A DNA stretch of 64,000 bases from Treponema sp. UBA4692 (GTDB taxonomy: Bacteria; Spirochaetota; Spirochaetia; Treponematales; Treponemataceae), in NCBI GenBank assembly GCA_002404895.1, contig DHKO01000046.1:40937-104936 (forward strand). The letters are read 5' to 3'. The position numbers were made by a program, and so were the translations under genes. Below, in pieces: positions 8,407 through 15,834 of the stretch; the first letter of the stretch is position 1, and every line of letters starts with the position of its first letter. Below the pieces are notes generated by a model. It did no database searches. It saw nothing but the letters and a program-made list of their open reading frames with translations, and had not been told where the DNA came from.

Positions 8407-9366
8407 CTATATTTTCTCCCGTTCGTATGCAGCCACGATTTTTCTGACTAGAGGCGAGCGCACAACGTCGTCTCCAGAAAGATGGACAATGCTGATTCCG
8501 TCAATATCCTTGAGAATTCTCAGCGCGCTTGAAAGCCCTGACGGTGTTTTCTTAGGCAAGTCAACCTGGCTCGTGTCTCCAGTGACAAAAACCTTTGAAT
8601 TCTCGCCCATTCTCGTCAAAAACATTTTCATCTGCTCGAAAGTCGTGTTTTGAGCCTCGTCAAGAATCACCGCGCAGTTGTTCAGCGTGCGCCCTCGCAT
8701 ATACGCAAGCGGAGCTGTCTCGATAATAGCATTTTCAGTGAGCTTATGCACTATTTCGCGGGGAAGGCAGGCGTTTATCGAGTCGTAAAGAGGCCGGAGA
8801 TACGGATTTATCTTGTCGTCCAAGTCTCCCGGAAGAAAACCGAGATTCTCGCCAGCTTCGACAACCGGCCGAGTCAAGATAACAGAGCCGACTTTTTTTG
8901 AAAGCACAAGGCGAAGCGATTCCGCAACAGCAAGAAAAGTTTTTCCGCTTCCGGCAGGTCCTTCCGCAAAGACAAGGTCGCTTTTTCTGAAAGCCTTGAT
9001 AAGCTCCGCCTGATTTTTTGTCTTGGGATAGATTTTTCTTGAAGAGCCGGGAATTGCGACCGCATATTTTCCAGCGTTGAAGTCCGGGCTAAAATCGTCC
9101 AAGCAGAAGCCGGTGTTCAAGACGGAATTTATCATATCGGAAGAGCTTTCGCCAGAATCTGAAATCTCGTCGGTTATCCTGTCTATTATGAATTTGAATT
9201 TCTGCCAGAGAGTCTCGTCCGCGCTGTCGATTGAAATCTCGTTTCCGCGCGTAAAGACCGGCACTCCCAAATAATTCTCGATGAGTTTTAAGTTGCTGTC
9301 ATTTGTTCCGCAGACCTTTGAAAGTATGTCGCCGTCCTCAAGAACAATCGTATACTGAGTATTCAC
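8407..9366 (-). CDS. phoH: PhoH-family ATPase (YbeZ)
   Basis: A P-loop ATPase related to the helicase superfamily, found with YbeY and CorC in many bacteria and thought to act in RNA metabolism. Counting from GTG 9366, Walker A is GPAGSGKT (136-143) and Walker B is ILDEAQ (about 234-239), and the family motif VTGDTSQVD is present. A longer TTG start at 9402 is possible, but that TTG is part of a -35 box (TTGCAC-N17-TACAAT), and transcription from it would begin at about 9367, right at the GTG. The GTG leaderless start is therefore preferred. There is no Shine-Dalgarno for either start. Confidence 0.92.
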   Translation of the reverse strand: MNTQYTIVLEDGDILSKVCGTNDSNLKLIENYLGVPVFTRGNEISIDSADETLWQKFKFIIDRITDEISDSGESSSDMINSVLNTGFCLDDFSPDFNAGKYAVAIPGSSRKIYPKTKNQAELIKAFRKSDLVFAEGPAGSGKTFLAVAESLRLVLSKKVGSVILTRPVVEAGENLGFLPGDLDDKINPYLRPLYDSINACLPREIVHKLTENAIIETAPLAYMRGRTLNNCAVILDEAQNTTFEQMKMFLTRMGENSKVFVTGDTSQVDLPKKTPSGLSSALRILKDIDGISIVHLSGDDVVRSPLVRKIVAAYEREKI

Positions 9367-9373
9367 TATTTTT

Positions 9374-9402
9374 ATTGTAATAGAAGATTTAAGAACGTGC
9401 AA
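9374..9402 (-). promoter_or_regulatory. phoH promoter overlapping the alternative start
   Basis: TTGCAC (9402-9397), a 17-nt spacer and TACAAT (9379-9374). The predicted start of transcription is at about 9367, next to the GTG at 9366-9364. The box overlaps the in-frame TTG that would otherwise be taken as the gene start. Confidence 0.6.
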
Positions 9403-9459
9403 CTTTTTGATATTTTTGACGGTTCTGATAAAAGCTCAAGAAACGCCCGACTCCGCGCT

Positions 9460-10662
9460 TTATTTTCCGGCCTTGTACTGAATGTACATCGGAAGCGACC
9501 ATTCCCATTTCCAGAAAGCTTTTTCATATTCCTTATGGAGAATGTCCGCGCCTAGAGAAACTGTGATTTTTCCAGCCGTAATCCACGCGCGCGGATAAAA
9601 TTCAAATGTTGAACGGTCTTTTTCGCTGTCGCCTGAATCAAGCGCCGCATAATAATAAAAGCGCGGCTTGAACCAGACGATTTTTTCATAAAGCGGAATT
9701 AAAGCCTGAGTTCCGGCGTACAACGGAATCATATCTCCTGAAATCGAGTGTCCAGCCTCGCCCTCTGCAATCATCTGAACCGCCCCGAAATTTCCCCTGA
9801 AATTAAGCGAGATGAACTGCGACTTTTTCATATCGGAATCCGAATAATTTGAGACATTCTTGAAAACTGAGCTTGAAACGTAAGGCTCGGCGTTGTGCGA
9901 ATATGTCAAAGTCAAAGCAGGATTCTTGAAAAACCCGCTGATTTTCGGCGTGAAGTAAAGCGAGAAAGATTTTTCAAAGTCGTAGTCAACATCGCTTGTT
10001 TTCGCGTCAGTTTTTGAATAAACAGCTCCAGTGCGCGTGCAGTTTATATCCGCGCCGATTTTCAACGGAAAAGAATCATTCAAATAAGAAAAATCATAGT
10101 ATGCTGCCGCGTTCAAGCCGAAAGAATCTTTGAATGCGGTTTTTGTCTCCTTTAGAGGAAGAGCAAGCCCGAAAGTAAGTCCGCTATATTCTAGCTTTGC
10201 GCCCGCGCCGGTCTCTCCCCAGCGTGTCGCGCCGGTGTAAACTTCTGAAAGCTGAAAATAATTTCCCGGAAGATAATATGAGTAAAGTTTTCCGAGCGAA
10301 AATTCAAGGAGATTTGAGGCGAAAGGCCTGTAGCGGATAAAAGCGCGCTTGATGTCAAGCTGCTGAGCTTCCTCGTCGCGCGAGTCAGCGGATTTCAAAC
10401 GGTAATAAATTTTTCCTGCCGCCGTGATTTTTTCATTTGAAAGAGCGAAATCTCCAAGAAAATACGCGCCGCCGAACTGGCTGCTCTGCTCAAGGCTTTT
10501 TTCATCTGTGATTTTCTGCACAGGCGTGATTCCGAAAGTTACGTTCGATTTTGTCTCGAAAACTGCGGAAAAGCCCGCCGAAGAAAAAGCGAAAAGAAAG
10601 AATATAAATGACGATTTTATTTTTAAGTTTTTTTCCGGGAATGATTTTATTTTTGATGACAT
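9460..10662 (-). CDS. Putative outer-membrane beta-barrel protein of the mla operon
   Basis: A 400-residue protein with a signal peptide (hydrophobic core about residues 18-30, cleavage near GFSA) followed by alternating polar/aromatic segments typical of beta-barrel strands throughout, such as FGGAYFLGDFAL, AAGKIYYRLKSA and WKWEWSLPMYIQYKAGK. The last strand ends in YIQYKAGK, without the classic C-terminal Phe. There is no strong similarity to a named porin that I can recall. It is the last gene of the mlaE-mlaF-mlaD-lipoprotein operon, 60 nt after the lipoprotein gene, with a clear GGAG site. This suggests the outer-membrane part of a lipid transport system; that role is inferred from position only. 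Confidence 0.65.
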   Translation of the reverse strand: MSSKIKSFPEKNLKIKSSFIFFLFAFSSAGFSAVFETKSNVTFGITPVQKITDEKSLEQSSQFGGAYFLGDFALSNEKITAAGKIYYRLKSADSRDEEAQQLDIKRAFIRYRPFASNLLEFSLGKLYSYYLPGNYFQLSEVYTGATRWGETGAGAKLEYSGLTFGLALPLKETKTAFKDSFGLNAAAYYDFSYLNDSFPLKIGADINCTRTGAVYSKTDAKTSDVDYDFEKSFSLYFTPKISGFFKNPALTLTYSHNAEPYVSSSVFKNVSNYSDSDMKKSQFISLNFRGNFGAVQMIAEGEAGHSISGDMIPLYAGTQALIPLYEKIVWFKPRFYYYAALDSGDSEKDRSTFEFYPRAWITAGKITVSLGADILHKEYEKAFWKWEWSLPMYIQYKAGK

Positions 10663-10722
10663 TTTTTCTCCAGTTTCGTTTTTTGAATTTTCAGATTTAT
10701 TTTTTTGATTTATTTGTTTTCT

Positions 10723-11685
10723 TTACAGACTTTGATTCAGCGTCTTTGAATTTTCCCTGATTTTTTCTGAAATATTTTCAAGCTCTTTAGCCTTTTTTAT
10801 TTCAGATTCAGTCGGCTCGCCTTTCAAGAGGATTTTAGAGTACGCAAGATAATCCAAAGAAAGCGCGAGAGAATTTTCAGCGTCGCGGTCGTATTTGAGA
10901 GCATTTTCAATCGCGCTCACAGCAGCGTTTTTGTCTCCGCCAAGAGAACAGGCGCGAGCCGCACCGTACCAGTCAAGCGCGATTTCGTAAAGATAGCGGT
11001 TTTTCGTATGGATTTGAGCCGCCTCCAAGTAAGATTTTTCCGCGCTCTTAAAATCCGAAAGCGAAATGTGGACATCTCCGCGCGTCCGGCTCAAAAATCC
11101 GCCGTAATAAGGCTCTTTTGAAACAGACTTTTCGATTTTCGACAAGATTTCAAGGAGATTTTTATTTTCTGACTCGGAAAGATTTTTTTCATTTGAAAGC
11201 CTTACTTTGGCAAGCCTTACCCGAACTTCATAAAGCGCGCACAAGTCCAAAAGCGCGTCTTTTTCGCCCGAACGGCGCGCAAAAGATTTCGCCTCGCCTA
11301 GAATTGAGTCCAAGTCTCCGTCAAGAAAAGATTTTTTTTCTGTTTGCATTGACGGAGATTTTTCTGAACCAGAATTGTCTCCGAGCTGATTTTCAAGGAT
11401 TTTATAAGAGACGCCTGAAAGGCAGATTTTCGTGAGGAGAGCCGTGCTGTCAACAGAAACTGCGAGCGAGTAGCTTTCAGAAAGGCTTCTTTTCGCGGAA
11501 GAAAGCTTTCCAGCCAAAAGCTCGTTGTTCGCGTTTTCAAGCCTTGAATAAGCGAGCGTGTAAGTGTCGTTTACAAGCATCGGACGCTTAGGCGCGGAAG
11601 AGCAGCCGAAAAACGGAAGAAAAGCAAGCGCAAAAAGCAGGCAGATAAAATTAGAACGTATGTAAGAAAACTTTTTTTTCAGCAT
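10723..11685 (-). CDS. TPR-containing lipoprotein of the mla operon
   Basis: A 320-residue lipoprotein. The signal peptide ends in FLPFFGC, with the acylated Cys followed by SSAPKRP. The mature part is almost all helical with TPR-like repeats, clearest at GDVHISLSDFKSAEKSYLEAA and WYGAARACSLGGDKNAAVSAIENAL. It probably sits in the periplasm anchored to a membrane and may bridge MlaD and the beta-barrel protein, but this is inferred. The start at ATG 11685 is chosen because it gives a compact lipoprotein signal and lies 17 nt after the mlaD stop with AAAGGA upstream. The longer ATG at 11715 overlaps mlaD. Confidence 0.7.
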   Translation of the reverse strand: MLKKKFSYIRSNFICLLFALAFLPFFGCSSAPKRPMLVNDTYTLAYSRLENANNELLAGKLSSAKRSLSESYSLAVSVDSTALLTKICLSGVSYKILENQLGDNSGSEKSPSMQTEKKSFLDGDLDSILGEAKSFARRSGEKDALLDLCALYEVRVRLAKVRLSNEKNLSESENKNLLEILSKIEKSVSKEPYYGGFLSRTRGDVHISLSDFKSAEKSYLEAAQIHTKNRYLYEIALDWYGAARACSLGGDKNAAVSAIENALKYDRDAENSLALSLDYLAYSKILLKGEPTESEIKKAKELENISEKIRENSKTLNQSL

Positions 11686-11701
11686 TTTTATCTTTTTTCC
11701 T

Positions 11702-12643
11702 TTAGAAATCGACATCGCGGAGCTGCGCCGTTGAAGAGTCGCCCTGGCTTCTGTCAGGAACTCCGCCGCGTATCAACGGATTGTTTTTAACGCCGGTCAG
11801 GACATCGTTCACCTGCACAAGCGCGGAATTAAGATTTGTCAAAGCCGCGTCAACTTCAGGCGTAATCTCGCCCACAAGCCCGCTCACGCCGCCTGAAATT
11901 CCCTGCAAGTCTTTTGCTACAACCGAAAGATTTTCCATAAGGCCGTTGATGTTTCCAGAAAGCTCGTCTCCTAAGAGCCCCGGAACAAGCCCTTTCTTTG
12001 AGGAAGCGATTCCAGAAATGCTTTTGCTCAAATCCACGAGATTTTTCGTGACAGAATCAACATTTCCGACAATCTCCTTTATCGGAGTGTCGCCGTTTCC
12101 GCGCAGCGCGTCATTCAAGACTGAAAGCAGGCGGTTCACATTGTCCATAATCGCCGAGACCTTGTTCATCAGAACGCCGATCGAGTCAGACTGGGACTCT
12201 ATGTGGACAAGATTTTTCTCGATTAATTCGCGCCCGTATCCAGAATCAAGGCGGTAAATCTCAGAGTCGGAAGCGAGAAGATTCTTGCTGTTTCCCGGAT
12301 GAAGAACGAACGACGAGCCAAGGCCGATTGGACTTGTGATAAGCTCCACAAGCGAATTCTCGTGAACGTAGGAAGCGTAGTCGTCAAGAACGTAATAATC
12401 CACGCGGACCATTCCGTTTTTCAGCGTGATTGACTTGACTTTTCCGATTGAAAATCCTTTGTATGTCAAATCCATTCCGGCGGAAAATCCCGAGCCGGAG
12501 TCGAAAATCGTGTAGTAATTGTTTTTTTTGACGAACCAGTTTTGAGCCGCGCCAATCGCAAAAATAAAAACTATCAGGGCTGCAATCGCCGCAAGAGAAA
12601 AAATTCCGACAATCTGGTCTGCGTAACGAATCTTGAATTTCAT
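11702..12643 (-). CDS. mlaD: MCE-domain lipid transport protein, MlaD family
   Basis: A 313-residue protein with one N-terminal transmembrane helix (about 12-33) and a periplasmic MCE domain (about 38-118; YYTIFDSGSGFSAGMDL, YKGFSIGKVKSI, LVELITSPIGLGSSF). A long helical, Val/Asn/Ser-rich C-terminal region (about 140-290) follows, as in MCE proteins that form tube-like hexamers. MlaD carries phospholipid between the ABC transporter and the periplasm. It is 11 nt downstream of mlaF and upstream of the lipoprotein gene in one operon. The symbol is by family; orthology to E. coli MlaD is not proven. Confidence 0.85.
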   Translation of the reverse strand: MKFKIRYADQIVGIFSLAAIAALIVFIFAIGAAQNWFVKKNNYYTIFDSGSGFSAGMDLTYKGFSIGKVKSITLKNGMVRVDYYVLDDYASYVHENSLVELITSPIGLGSSFVLHPGNSKNLLASDSEIYRLDSGYGRELIEKNLVHIESQSDSIGVLMNKVSAIMDNVNRLLSVLNDALRGNGDTPIKEIVGNVDSVTKNLVDLSKSISGIASSKKGLVPGLLGDELSGNINGLMENLSVVAKDLQGISGGVSGLVGEITPEVDAALTNLNSALVQVNDVLTGVKNNPLIRGGVPDRSQGDSSTAQLRDVDF

Positions 12644-12654
12644 TTTTCTGTATT

Positions 12655-13314
12655 CTATTCGCTTAGCCTGCCTTCTTCAACTGCAAAAAGATTTCCGCCA
12701 ATCTCAGAGATAAAAGAAGAGCTGTGGCTCACGTAAATCACTGTGTTTCCGTTTTTTATGAATTCCTTCAAAATTCCCATAATCACGCTGCCGCCGCGCC
12801 TGTCAAGAGACTCCGTGCACTCGTCAAGAAAAAGACATTCCGGCTTGTTGATTAACGCGCGCGCGAACGCGATTTTTTTCTGCTCGCCCATCGAAAGGTC
12901 AACCGGCCTTAAATTCAGCGGACGGTCAAAATTCACAAGCGAGCAGACTTCTTTAATCCGCTCGAGCCGCTCGCTCTGCCTCATTTTCGGAAAATGCGTC
13001 GTGAGCGGAAGACTCAAATTCTGCATGATGTCCTGATTAGCAAGCAGAGCCGAGTCCTGAAAGACAAACGAGCATTTTCTTCTGAAATCAAGATTCTGCG
13101 CGTTGGTCATCGACTGAATGTCAGTTCCGTCATAAAGGACTTTTCCGCCAGTGGGAACGTAAATGCCCGCAATCAGCTTCAAAAGCGTGGATTTTCCGCT
13201 TCCTGAACGCCCTGTAAAGCCAGCGACCGTTCCTTTTTCGACTGAAAGCGAAATTCCTTTTATAATCTGAGTTGTGCGCGAGCGAAATTCAACATTCTGA
13301 GCTTCAAAAAGCAT
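12655..13314 (-). CDS. mlaF: ABC transporter ATPase, MlaF family
   Basis: A 219-residue ATPase of the lipid ABC transporter. Walker A is GRSGSGKST (35-43), the signature loop is the variant LSMGEQ (140-145) in place of LSGGQ, and Walker B is LFLDE (161-165), with YVSHSS as the H-loop. It pairs with MlaE to power phospholipid movement via MlaD. The start is ATG 13314 because AAGGAAG lies 6 nt before it; a longer start at 13338 would include that ribosome site in the coding region. It is 44 nt after mlaE. Confidence 0.88.
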   Translation of the reverse strand: MLFEAQNVEFRSRTTQIIKGISLSVEKGTVAGFTGRSGSGKSTLLKLIAGIYVPTGGKVLYDGTDIQSMTNAQNLDFRRKCSFVFQDSALLANQDIMQNLSLPLTTHFPKMRQSERLERIKEVCSLVNFDRPLNLRPVDLSMGEQKKIAFARALINKPECLFLDECTESLDRRGGSVIMGILKEFIKNGNTVIYVSHSSSFISEIGGNLFAVEEGRLSE

Positions 13315-13358
13315 TTTTTCTTCCTTAAAAATTGTCATGCAGAAATCATTTTGACTTT

Positions 13359-14138
13359 CTAGCGGAAAGCCCCGAGAATTATTATCACGACATCGGCAAT
13401 GATAATTCCCACAAACGACTTCGACACCGCCTGAATTCCCGCAACAGGAACTTCCGTTGACGCGCGCTCCACATTGAAGCCGTAGTAAGTCGCCGTGATT
13501 GAAATCACCATTCCGAAAATCAGGCTTTTTATCACGGAAGTTATCACCGTAAAGACCGAAACGCTCTTCAAAAGATTCGGAAGATAGCCGTAAGACGCCA
13601 CCGAGCTTACAAACTGCGAAATCAGGTAAGGTCCCAGAAGACCGCAGAAAGAAAAGTAAAGATTCAAAAAAAAGACAGAAAGCGTAACGCCCAGGAAGCG
13701 CGGAACTGCAAGATAGTCAACCGGGTCAACGCCAATCGAGACGAGATTCTCAATCTGATGGGAAGTAACCATTCCGCCAAGCTCCGTCGCAATCGCCGTG
13801 GCAGAACGCGCGGTAACAATAAAAGCCACAAGAATCGGGCCAAGCTCCCTCATAATCACAAGCGTGAGCAGGTCATAAATAAGATTCCCCTGCCCGATTG
13901 AAAGCAGAAACGAATATCCGAAAATATAGAGAACAGAGCCGAGAGCCGCCGAAAAAACAACCACAATCGGCAGAGCCTCAATAAAAGTGAAGAGAAGCTG
14001 CATAATCAGGATTTTCTTCGCCGCCTTCTGCCTCTTTATGAACGAAAGCGACGCGTAAAAAATCCGCCCGATATATCCGAAAATATAAGGAAGCGAAGAG
14101 AAATAAGAAATTACACGGTTTCCAAGCTGCTGAATCAT
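13359..14138 (-). CDS. mlaE: ABC transporter permease, MlaE family
   Basis: A 259-residue MlaE-type permease with about five to six membrane helices and the family motifs FIVTARSATAIATELGGM and VSIGVDPVDYLAVPR. First gene of the mla operon. The start ATG 14138 is chosen because an extended -10 (TGCTACAAT, 14162-14154) lies just upstream, giving a leader of about 9 nt; the longer frame start at 14246 would be upstream of that promoter and adds a Cys-rich, non-conserved N-terminus. No Shine-Dalgarno is visible. No mlaA, mlaB or mlaC homologue lies nearby. Confidence 0.86.
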   Translation of the reverse strand: MIQQLGNRVISYFSSLPYIFGYIGRIFYASLSFIKRQKAAKKILIMQLLFTFIEALPIVVVFSAALGSVLYIFGYSFLLSIGQGNLIYDLLTLVIMRELGPILVAFIVTARSATAIATELGGMVTSHQIENLVSIGVDPVDYLAVPRFLGVTLSVFFLNLYFSFCGLLGPYLISQFVSSVASYGYLPNLLKSVSVFTVITSVIKSLIFGMVISITATYYGFNVERASTEVPVAGIQAVSKSFVGIIIADVVIIILGAFR

Positions 14139-14153
14139 ATTTTTATTTTCAAG

Positions 14154-14162
14154 ATTGTAGCA
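14154..14162 (-). promoter_or_regulatory. Extended -10 promoter of the mla operon
   Basis: The minus strand reads TGC-TACAAT, an extended -10 element with no clear -35. It lies 15 nt before the mlaE ATG, so the leader would be under 10 nt. Confidence 0.45.
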
Positions 14163-14319
14163 CTTGCACGGATTTTTTTCTATTTGCGGAAAGGGGAAGA
14201 TGTCCAGAAGCAGAAATTTATGCAAGAAGAAACATTTCGAAAACACAATTTTTATTTTTTACATTTCAGCCAGTCTTCAAACCGCAGAAGCCCAACTTTC
14301 TTTTTTATTTTTTTTCATT

Positions 14320-14325
14320 TATAAT
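14320..14325 (+). promoter_or_regulatory. TATAAT -10 box of the CapA-like gene
   Basis: A perfect TATAAT followed by exactly 6 nt (TTTCTT) and the ATG at 14332. The -35 at 17-nt spacing is weak (TTTCTT). A leaderless transcript is predicted; there is no Shine-Dalgarno. Confidence 0.5.
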
Positions 14326-14331
14326 TTTCTT

Positions 14332-15666
14332 ATGCGGAAACAGATTCCCGGCGCGTTTCTTGGAAAATCTCCTGAAATAAAGTTCTCTAAAAATTCTCAA
14401 GATTTCCGCGCTGTTTTTCTCCCGAAAATTGCCCTGTTTTCTTTTTCCTGCCAGCTTTTTTTGCTGCTTGCCTTCATTTCCTGCGCGACAAGTTCAAATC
14501 TCGCAGAAAATTCTAATTATCATCAGAACGAAATCGAAAAATCCGAAGAGAATCTTGAACTTTCTGCCGTAAAAACCGAAAAGAAAACGCTCACGATGAC
14601 TTTCGCAGGCGACATAATGGCGCACAGCGTGAACTATAAAATGGGAAAATTCGGCAAAATCTGGCGGGACGTTGAGCCGCTTCTTTCCGGAAGCGACCTG
14701 AATTTCGCGAACATCGAGGCTCCGGTCGCTGACAATCTTGAATGGAGCACTTATCCGGCTTTCAATATGCATTCAAGCTACGTTGAGGCGGCCATAAAGG
14801 CTGGATTCAACGTTTTCTCGCTTTCGAACAACCACACTAACGACCAATATCTTGAAGGAATCAAGGCGACGAGAAATTATTTTTCTTCAAGAAAAGGAAT
14901 CTGGTCGGCAGGCTTAAGAGAAAAGTCTTTTGGAGATATGACATACAGCATAATCGAAAAAGACGGCTGGAAAGTGCTTTTTGTCGCAGTTACAGAGATT
15001 TTGAACCGGCCGGATTACGCTTCCTACATCGACTATTATCCGTCAAGCGAGAAAAAGCGGAACGAGCTTAAAGTGAATCTGAAAAATCTCCGCGCTAAAA
15101 ACAATGCCGACTTGCTCGTGGTGTCAGTCCACACGGACGAGCCTGAATATGTCAGAAAAGTTACCGAAAGCCACAAGATTTTTTTCCGCGAGCTTATAAG
15201 CGAGTGCGGTGCGGACATCATCTGGGCGAACCATCCTCATCTCGTGAAAATCTGGGAGACGGTTGACTTGGCGGAAGAAAAGCCGAACGGACTGAAAAAG
15301 GCTTTCATAATGTATGCGAACGGCAACACGATTTCGGGGCAGCGCACTTCTCCGTCGTTCTCGAAATCTCCGACAGAGCGCGACGACACAGGAGAAGGCG
15401 TTTTAATCAAAATCAAGATTAGAAAAAGCGGCGGAAAACTGAGCTTTGAGGAGATTGAGCCGCATTTTATTACGACTTACATAAATCCTTCGTGGCAGTT
15501 TGTGGTAAAATCGCTTGATGAAGACCTGATTCGCTCGCTTGACCGAAGCGACCTTGAAAAGTGGGCGAATTATCTTCAAAATAGAAAAGAAATACTTGAG
15601 CAGATTTCAAGAGAATCCAAAATCGACTTGAACGAGGAAAACAAGGAAAAATCACTGGCGGAATAA
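14332..15666 (+). CDS. CapA-family (PGA_cap) metallophosphatase-like lipoprotein
   Basis: A 444-residue protein of the CapA / poly-gamma-glutamate family, a calcineurin-like fold. The N-terminus has a hydrophobic stretch ending LLLAFISC (Cys51), a probable lipoprotein site after an unusually long n-region. Family motifs follow: FAGDIM (91-96), ANIEAPV (126-132), LSNNHTND (164-171), SVHTDEPEY and NHPHLVKIWE, which carry the metal-binding Asp, Asn and His residues. In capsule operons CapA takes part in polymer transport or remodelling; no other cap gene is here, so the substrate is unknown. ATG 14332 is preferred over earlier starts because of the -10 box 6 nt upstream. Confidence 0.82.
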   Translation: MRKQIPGAFLGKSPEIKFSKNSQDFRAVFLPKIALFSFSCQLFLLLAFISCATSSNLAENSNYHQNEIEKSEENLELSAVKTEKKTLTMTFAGDIMAHSVNYKMGKFGKIWRDVEPLLSGSDLNFANIEAPVADNLEWSTYPAFNMHSSYVEAAIKAGFNVFSLSNNHTNDQYLEGIKATRNYFSSRKGIWSAGLREKSFGDMTYSIIEKDGWKVLFVAVTEILNRPDYASYIDYYPSSEKKRNELKVNLKNLRAKNNADLLVVSVHTDEPEYVRKVTESHKIFFRELISECGADIIWANHPHLVKIWETVDLAEEKPNGLKKAFIMYANGNTISGQRTSPSFSKSPTERDDTGEGVLIKIKIRKSGGKLSFEEIEPHFITTYINPSWQFVVKSLDEDLIRSLDRSDLEKWANYLQNRKEILEQISRESKIDLNEENKEKSLAE

Positions 15667-15834
15667 CCCAGAAGAGTTTTTTCGGTTTCAGAATTCAAAA
15701 AGCACGATTTCAAAAAAATCATTAAAAGAATTTTGGACAGAAATTTAAGAAATCAGGATTTTGAAAAAGCCAGAATTTTTGGAAATCGGATTTTCTGGAA
15801 ATCAAAACGAAAATTACAAAACAGGAAAATAAAT

